Shown one piece after another: positions 59,344-64,000 of a DNA stretch of 64,000 nt. Within the stretch, counting starts at the first letter, position 1, and the number at the start of each line of letters is the position of its first letter. The notes beneath the pieces are model-generated. The model saw nothing but the letters and a program-made list of their open reading frames with translations. It was not told the DNA's origin and made no database searches. The stretch spans positions 248,001-312,000 of the forward strand of contig NZ_RFFN01000005.1 of NCBI RefSeq assembly GCF_003696315.1. The letters run 5' to 3'. The position numbers were made by a program, and so were the translations under genes. The stretch comes from Pseudomonas songnenensis (GTDB lineage Bacteria; Pseudomonadota; Gammaproteobacteria; Pseudomonadales; Pseudomonadaceae).

Positions 59344-60083
59344 GGCAGAGCGATCAGTGAAGCGAAGTTCAGGCACTGGAACCAGGGCACAACCTGGGAG
59401 AAGCCGGCGTCCAGCAGTCGTTGGCGATGGGTTTGCAGACTGTCCGGCTTCATCACGTTCTCGATGGCGCTGCGTTTCTGCGCGATTTCCAGTTCGCTGT
59501 AGCCATTGGCACGCTTGAAGGCGACGTGCAGGTCGGTCAGTAGTTGTTGTTCGCTGTCGTCCTCGAAGCGCAGTTTCTCCGACAGGATCAACGCCCCGCC
59601 AGGCACCAGCGCCTGGCGAATGCGGCCGAGCAGCGCCGGGCGATGTTCCGGCGCAATGAATTGCAGCGTGAAGTTCAACGCCACCAGTGAGCTCGGCCGG
59701 AACTGCAAAGCCAGGATGTCGCCCTCGATAACCTCGACCGGCAGCAGCTCCTGGAACATCGAATCCTGCCCGTGCAGGTACTCGCGGCAGCGCTCGACCA
59801 TCGCCGCAGAGTTGTCCACGGCGATCACCTGGCAGTTGTCGACCTTCACGTGGCGACGCAGGGCCTGGGTGACCGCACCCAGCGAGCAGCCGAGGTCGTA
59901 CAGGTGGGTATTCGGCTGCGCGAACTGCGCGGCGATCACGCCGATGTTTTCGACAATCGTTGGATAGCCGGGGACGGAGCGCTTGATCATGTCGGGAAAC
60001 ACGCGCACCACGTCCTCGTTGAATACGAAGTCGGCGATCTGCGCCTGCGGGGTGGCATAGATTCGGTCGGGAAGTTGCGTCAC
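59340..60083 (-). CDS. cmoA: Carboxy-S-adenosyl-L-methionine synthase CmoA
   Basis: A 247-residue enzyme that turns SAM and prephenate into carboxy-SAM for CmoB. Conserved [38 protein letters not shown] and [18 protein letters not shown] prefer the GTG at 60083 ([15 protein letters not shown]) with a ggaa site; the TTG at 60104 is possible but adds residues outside the family. Confidence 0.95.
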   Translation of the reverse strand: MTQLPDRIYATPQAQIADFVFNEDVVRVFPDMIKRSVPGYPTIVENIGVIAAQFAQPNTHLYDLGCSLGAVTQALRRHVKVDNCQVIAVDNSAAMVERCREYLHGQDSMFQELLPVEVIEGDILALQFRPSSLVALNFTLQFIAPEHRPALLGRIRQALVPGGALILSEKLRFEDDSEQQLLTDLHVAFKRANGYSELEIAQKRSAIENVMKPDSLQTHRQRLLDAGFSQVVPWFQCLNFASLIALP

Positions 60084-60102
60084 AGCTGTGTTCCGGCGAA
60101 GC

Positions 60103-60136
60103 AAAAAAGGCGCGCATTTTAGCCCAAGTGCGCGCC
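60103..60136 (-). terminator. Intrinsic terminator after the lipoprotein gene
   Basis: On the minus strand ggcgcgca and tgcgcgcc pair over 8 bp with a 12-base loop and are followed by T6. It lies 8 bases after the lipoprotein stop and before cmoA. Confidence 0.8.
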
Positions 60137-60144
60137 AGGTTCGC

Positions 60145-60714
60145 TTATTTCAGCTGGTCGGAAAGAAACTCGCCGGCACCCTGCAGTGGTCCGAGCGGGT
60201 TGCGCTGAACCTGATAGCGCCGGATCTGCGGCTCGCCATTACTGACCTTGTGCACCAGCGTGTCGTCCACCAGCACGAACACCGCTCGCAGGTTCCAGCC
60301 CTGTACCTGACGGTTCTTGCGGAAGTTCAGCACGTCCGCCCAGAAGCTGCCGACGCGCTGGCTGTCGGTCTGGGTATATTCGAAGGCGTAGCCGGTGCAG
60401 CGGTCCTTGGCCTGTAGACAGGTCACCAGGCTGTCAGGCAGGTATTCGATCGGAATGTTCGGTTGCACGAACAGCTGCCTGACATCCAGAAACGAGAGGA
60501 TGCGGCCGTTGCCGCCATGCTGCGGGTCGAAACCCAGCTTGAACAATTCGGCGCGGGTCGTACTGCCCGGAGTGGCACGGGCGAAGCTGGTCTCGGCGTC
60601 GAGATAGTCGCGGAAACCGGAGCTGACCTCGGCGCGTTCACTGGGTAGCAGGTTGCCGCAGCCGGCAAGCAACGGCAGCGCACAGCAGAGCAGGCACAAT
60701 CTGAAGCCGTCCAT
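60145..60714 (-). CDS. Lipoprotein of unknown function
   Basis: A 189-residue lipoprotein: signal peptide [20 protein letters not shown] with lipobox LLAGC. The mature part has [34 protein letters not shown] and [21 protein letters not shown], a pattern seen in pseudomonad lipoproteins of unknown role. It ends at an intrinsic terminator. Confidence 0.82.
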   Translation of the reverse strand: MDGFRLCLLCCALPLLAGCGNLLPSERAEVSSGFRDYLDAETSFARATPGSTTRAELFKLGFDPQHGGNGRILSFLDVRQLFVQPNIPIEYLPDSLVTCLQAKDRCTGYAFEYTQTDSQRVGSFWADVLNFRKNRQVQGWNLRAVFVLVDDTLVHKVSNGEPQIRRYQVQRNPLGPLQGAGEFLSDQLK

Positions 60715-60800
60715 GACATGTCCCCCCGACTACGTTGTCCCTGTAATCGGTATAGGCGATTTTCGGCTGTGGCGCAGGGGAACGGCACCGCTGGTATCGA

Positions 60801-61202
60801 TTATTTCACGCGGATACGGCAGTCAAAGCGCTGAGCCGGGGCGACGTCGCGCTCCCATGGCCTTGCGTACTCGAGCGCCAGGTTCGCCTCGCCGCTGGTG
60901 GCCGCGCGGAAACGCCAGGTGGACACCCCGGCACCACCGACGACTCCGGCTTTTTCGGGAACGGTATAGACCTCGGGGCCGAGCAGTTTAAGCTGCGGCG
61001 CGCCGTCGGAGCGCAGCGACCAGCGAAAGCCCGTGGTCGGGTTGCTCGGCAGGCGCAGGTTGAATTCCTGACCCTGGCTCAGCTGCATGGGCTGGCAGCT
61101 GCGGGCCTGATTATCCAGCGTGAGGGTATTGGGCGCCTGCTGTGCGCAAGCGCTGAGCAGAAGCGCGGCGGCAGGCAATAACGCGCGACGGACGAAGGGC
61201 AT
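60801..61202 (-). CDS. icp: ICP/chagasin-family (I42) cysteine-protease inhibitor lipoprotein
   Basis: A 133-residue lipoprotein with lipobox LLLSAC and the chagasin-fold loops NPTTGFRW, GGAGVSTWRFRA and YARPWERD, the three loops that block papain-like proteases. The start at 61202 (MPFVRRALLPAAALLL) gives a proper lipoprotein signal. It lies downstream of lon on the same strand (148 bases after the lon stop), an order also known in P. aeruginosa. Its target is not known. Confidence 0.85.
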   Translation of the reverse strand: MPFVRRALLPAAALLLSACAQQAPNTLTLDNQARSCQPMQLSQGQEFNLRLPSNPTTGFRWSLRSDGAPQLKLLGPEVYTVPEKAGVVGGAGVSTWRFRAATSGEANLALEYARPWERDVAPAQRFDCRIRVK

Positions 61203-61314
61203 GGAGCGGCACCAGTCGGATGGTTTGCCAAGAGGATAGCCGCCCCGGTGTCTCAGCCCAAGCCTTGACTCCCAGTGGCCGGGCTCCGAACGCTCGAGCA
61301 CTGATGGCGGTTGC

Positions 61315-61343
61315 CGCCAGGCAGGCGTACCGCTTGCCTGGCG
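61315..61343 (-). terminator. Hairpin after lon
   Basis: The arms cgccaggcaggcg and cgcttgcctggcg pair over 13 bp with one G-U pair and a 3-base loop, 6 bases after the lon stop. No T tract follows on the minus strand, so it may stabilise the message rather than end it. Confidence 0.5.
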
Positions 61344-61349
61344 TTACCT

Positions 61350-63737
61350 TCAGAAGAGCACCTTGGCCACGTCGGCGAAGCGCTTGGCGAAGTGCACCGT
61401 CAGACCTTCCTTCAGGTAGTCCGGCAGTTCTTCGAAGTCACCGTGGTTGGCGTCCGGCAGGATCAGCTCGAAGATCTTCTGCCGCCGCGCGGCGATGACC
61501 TTCTCGCGTACCCCGCCGATCGGCAATACGTGGCCGGTCAGCGTCAGCTCGCCGGTCATGGCCACGCCCTTCTTCGGCGGCTGGTTGCGTGCCAGCGACA
61601 GCAGCGCGCTGGCCATGGTGATGCCGGCGCTGGGGCCGTCCTTCGGTGTGGCGCCCTCCGGCACGTGCAGGTGCACGAAGGCCTGGTCGAAGAACTGCGG
61701 GTCGCCCTTGAAGGTTTTCAGGTTCGAGCTGACGTAGCTGTAGGCAATCTCTGCCGACTCTTTCATCACGTCACCGAGCTTACCGGTGAGCTTGAAGCCG
61801 CGGTTGAGCGTGTGGATGCGCGTGGCCTCGATCGGCAGAGTCGCGCCGCCCATGCTGGTCCAGGCCAGACCGGTGATCACGCCGACGCCGGAGAGCACCT
61901 GTTCGCTGCGGAACACCGGTTTGCCGAGGTAGCTTTCCAGGTCCTTCGGCGTGATCTTCAGCTCCGCTTGCGGGTCTTCCAGCAGCTTGACCACCGCCTT
62001 GCGCACCAGCTTGCCCAGCTGCTTCTCCAGCTGACGCACACCCGCCTCGCGGGCATAGCCTTCGATCACCGCTTTCATGGCGCTGTCGCTGATGGCGAGG
62101 CGTTGCTTGGGCACGCCGGTCTTGTCCAGCAGCTTCGGCCACAGGTGGCGCTTGGCAATGGCCAGCTTCTCCTCGGCGATGTAGCCGGACAGGCGGATCA
62201 CCTCCATGCGGTCGAGCAGCGGACCAGGGATCGAATCCAGCGTGTTGGCCGTGCAGACGAACAGCACCTTGGACAGGTCCAGGCGCAGGTCCAGGTAATG
62301 GTCGAGGAATTCGACGTTCTGTTCCGGGTCCAGCGTCTCCAGCAGCGCCGAGGCCGGATCGCCCTGGTAGCTGCTGCTGAGCTTGTCGATCTCGTCGAGC
62401 ATGATCACCGGGTTCATCACCTCGACATCCTTGAGCGCCTGCACCAGCTTGCCGGGCAGGGCACCGATGTAGGTACGACGGTGACCCTTGATCTCCGCCT
62501 CGTCGCGCATCCCGCCGACGCTGAAACGATAGAACGGCCGGCCGAGTGATTCGGCAATGGACTTGCCGATACTGGTCTTGCCCACGCCCGGCGGGCCGAC
62601 CAGCAGCACGATGGAGCCGGCGATCTCGCCCTTGAAAGCACCGACGGCGAGAAACTCGAGAATGCGGTTCTTGATGTCATCGAGCCCGGCGTGGTGCTTG
62701 TCCAGTACCTTGCGCGCACGCTTGAGGTCGAGCTTGTCCTGGCCGTACACACCCCAGGGCAGGGCGGTGGCCCAGTCGAGGTAGTTGCGGGTGACGGCAT
62801 ATTCCGGCGAGCCGGTCTCGAGGATCGACAGCTTGTTCAGTTCCTCGTCGATGCGCTTCTGCGCGGCCGGTGGCACCACCTTGCCTTCCAGGCGCGCGCG
62901 GAACTCGTCGGCGTCGGCACTCTTGTCGTCCTTGGTGATACCCAGCTCGCGCTGGATGATCTTCAGCTGTTCCTTGAGAAAGAACTCGCGCTGACGCTCG
63001 CCGATCTTGCGATTCACCTCACCGGTCAGCTCCTTCTGCAGCCTGGCGACTTCCACTTCCTTGCGCAGTAGCGGCAGCACCTTCTCCATGCGCTTGAGCA
63101 CTGGCACGGTATCCAGCACTTCCTGCAACTCCACGCCAGGCGCGGTGGTCAGCGCGGCAGCGAAGTCCGAAAGCGGCGACGGGTCGTTGGGGCTGAAGCG
63201 GTTCAGGTAGTTCTTCAGCTCCTCGCTGTACAGCGGGTTGAGCGGAAGCAGCTCCTTGATCGCGTTGATCAGCGCCATGCCGTAGGCCTTCACCTCGTCA
63301 CGCGGGTCGTCATCGCTCTTCGGGTAATCGACTTCTACCAGATACGGCGGCTTGCGCCGCAGCCAGCCGCGGATGCGCACCCGCGCCAGGCCCTGGGCGA
63401 CGAACTGCAGCTTGCCACCCTCCTGTGAGGCGTGGTGCACGCGAACCATGGTGCCGTGTTCGGGCAGGCTGTCCGGGTCGAACGTGGCCATGTCCAGCAC
63501 TGGCGAATCGACGAAGAACAGGGCCACTCGCTGATGCGGCGTCTTCGCCACGCGATCCAGGGTTTCGGCCCAGGGGTCTTCGTTGACGATCACCGGCAAC
63601 ACCTGCGCCGGGAAGAACGGCCGGTTGTGCACCGGGATGATGTAGAGCTTGTCCGGCTGCTGTTGATCGGGCAGTACGAGACCGTTGGAGGAGATGATTT
63701 CCTGCTCGATATGATCCTGATTGACGTCGTCGTTCAT
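61350..63737 (-). CDS. lon: Lon-type ATP-dependent protease (AsrA-like)
   Basis: A 795-residue LonA-type protease: N-terminal substrate domain, AAA+ domain with Walker A GPPGVGKTS (about 381) and Walker B VIMLDEIDK, and a C-terminal protease domain with the Ser-Lys dyad at about 703 (DGPSAGIT) and 746 (GGVREKVIAARR). The N-terminus and its neighbour icp point to the second pseudomonad Lon, called AsrA, which helps induce the heat-shock response, rather than the housekeeping Lon found next to clpX. A heat-shock-type promoter lies just upstream. Confidence 0.93.
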   Translation of the reverse strand: MNDDVNQDHIEQEIISSNGLVLPDQQQPDKLYIIPVHNRPFFPAQVLPVIVNEDPWAETLDRVAKTPHQRVALFFVDSPVLDMATFDPDSLPEHGTMVRVHHASQEGGKLQFVAQGLARVRIRGWLRRKPPYLVEVDYPKSDDDPRDEVKAYGMALINAIKELLPLNPLYSEELKNYLNRFSPNDPSPLSDFAAALTTAPGVELQEVLDTVPVLKRMEKVLPLLRKEVEVARLQKELTGEVNRKIGERQREFFLKEQLKIIQRELGITKDDKSADADEFRARLEGKVVPPAAQKRIDEELNKLSILETGSPEYAVTRNYLDWATALPWGVYGQDKLDLKRARKVLDKHHAGLDDIKNRILEFLAVGAFKGEIAGSIVLLVGPPGVGKTSIGKSIAESLGRPFYRFSVGGMRDEAEIKGHRRTYIGALPGKLVQALKDVEVMNPVIMLDEIDKLSSSYQGDPASALLETLDPEQNVEFLDHYLDLRLDLSKVLFVCTANTLDSIPGPLLDRMEVIRLSGYIAEEKLAIAKRHLWPKLLDKTGVPKQRLAISDSAMKAVIEGYAREAGVRQLEKQLGKLVRKAVVKLLEDPQAELKITPKDLESYLGKPVFRSEQVLSGVGVITGLAWTSMGGATLPIEATRIHTLNRGFKLTGKLGDVMKESAEIAYSYVSSNLKTFKGDPQFFDQAFVHLHVPEGATPKDGPSAGITMASALLSLARNQPPKKGVAMTGELTLTGHVLPIGGVREKVIAARRQKIFELILPDANHGDFEELPDYLKEGLTVHFAKRFADVAKVLF

Positions 63738-63765
63738 GCGGCACCCGTTGCGAATACGTGCACCT

Positions 63766-63794
63766 TAGATGGGTGGTGGCGCAGATGATTTCAA
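63766..63794 (-). promoter_or_regulatory. Heat-shock (sigma-32)-type promoter of lon
   Basis: On the minus strand TTGAAA (63794-63789) and ACCCATCTA (63774-63766) are separated by 14 bases. The consensus is CTTGAAA-N11 to 16-CCCCATNTA. It lies 28 bases before the lon ATG. Confidence 0.65.
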
Positions 63795-63862
63795 TCCCGT
63801 CGCTTGGGGGTGGGCACTTCATGCCGGCTTCGGTACAGTGCTTGCACGCACAGGTGCCCATC

Positions 63863-64000
63863 ATGCTCAACGCCCGTCTGCTTCGCCTGGATGACCAGAC
63901 TCACCAGCACGCCCACGACTATCACCAGCTGGTGATGTCGCTCTCTGGGCGCGCGGAATTCGAGGTCAATGGCTCGGGTGGCGAAGTCTGCCGGATGCGC
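63863..64000 (+). CDS. AraC-type regulator, N-terminal part (PruR-like)
   Basis: The first 46 residues of a protein starting MLNARLLRLDDQTHQHAHDY and going on HQLVMSLSGRAEFEVNGSGGEV, a cupin-type sensor region found at the start of AraC-family regulators. The position next to icp-lon fits pruR, the proline-use regulator of pseudomonads. The DNA-binding domain is outside the window. ATGs at 63821 and 63863 and a GTG at 63854 are all in frame; 63863 fits the family best. Confidence 0.75.
   Translation, partial: MLNARLLRLDDQTHQHAHDYHQLVMSLSGRAEFEVNGSGGEVCRMR

Noticed and set aside
58381..60117. A 578-residue frame that seems to fuse cmoB with upstream sequence.
   Set aside because: The upstream half is the wrong frame of cmoA; cmoB starts at 59343 with a four-base overlap.

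Overview
The window reads as a stretch of ordinary chromosome from a GC-rich gammaproteobacterium of the family Pseudomonadaceae. The evidence is the algU-mucA-mucB-mucC-mucD cluster beside nadB, the lepA-lepB-DUF4845-rnc-era-recO-pdxJ run, motY next to pyrC, an rnfABCDGE-nth operon with a PA3496-like small gene, and an icp-lon pair next to a PruR-like AraC gene. This mixture of neighbourhoods fits the Pseudomonas stutzeri (Stutzerimonas) group best, but the species call is inference. I saw no rRNA or tRNA gene, CRISPR array, prophage or insertion sequence. The window starts inside one gene (aapJ) and ends inside another (AraC-type regulator).

Layout. 1-3.8 kb: general L-amino-acid ABC transporter aapJQMP. 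3.9-12.3 kb: purL, a YqfO-like gene, an L,D-transpeptidase, two NUDIX hydrolases, a gamma-carbonic-anhydrase-like protein, a DUF1289 protein and purT. 12.3-18.2 kb: a CorC/HlyC-type membrane protein and a CcsA/YpjD-type protein facing ffh and the rpsP-rimM-trmD-rplS operon. 18.4-23.6 kb: xerD-dsbC-(GFA gene)-hom-thrC. 23.7-28.5 kb: rnt-pyrC against motY, argG and gloA. 28.4-35.9 kb: minus-strand rnfA-B-C-D-G-E-nth and a small acidic protein gene. 36.2-40.9 kb: a secreted Tyr/Arg-rich protein, two crotonase-family enzymes of the valine-degradation type, an orphan branched-chain-type binding protein, and ung. 40.9-46 kb: DUF4142, HDOD, ygfZ, sdhE-ygfX, nadB. 46.2-50.3 kb: the envelope-stress operon algU-mucABCD. 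50.5-56.7 kb: lepA through pdxJ. 56.8-64 kb: DUF2905, LysR regulator, DUF1127-like gene, cmoAB, two lipoproteins (one an ICP-type protease inhibitor), a second-type Lon protease, and the start of an AraC regulator.

Functional themes are translation and RNA (ffh, rpsP, rimM, trmD, rplS, lepA, rnc, era, rnt, cmoAB), envelope quality control (dsbC, algU-mucABCD, lepB, L,D-transpeptidase), electron transport (rnf), and biosynthesis (purL, purT, pyrC, argG, hom, thrC, nadB, pdxJ).

The most unusual things I could see directly are: four tandem, nearly identical 195-bp units inside rnfC; a perfect 17-bp inverted repeat that buries the ribosome-binding site of the GFA gene; strong hairpins without a T tract after both binding-protein genes; a 9-bp inverted repeat around the -10 box of the rpsP operon; and a good heat-shock-type promoter in front of lon. 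Nothing in the window looks like a new defence or mobile system.
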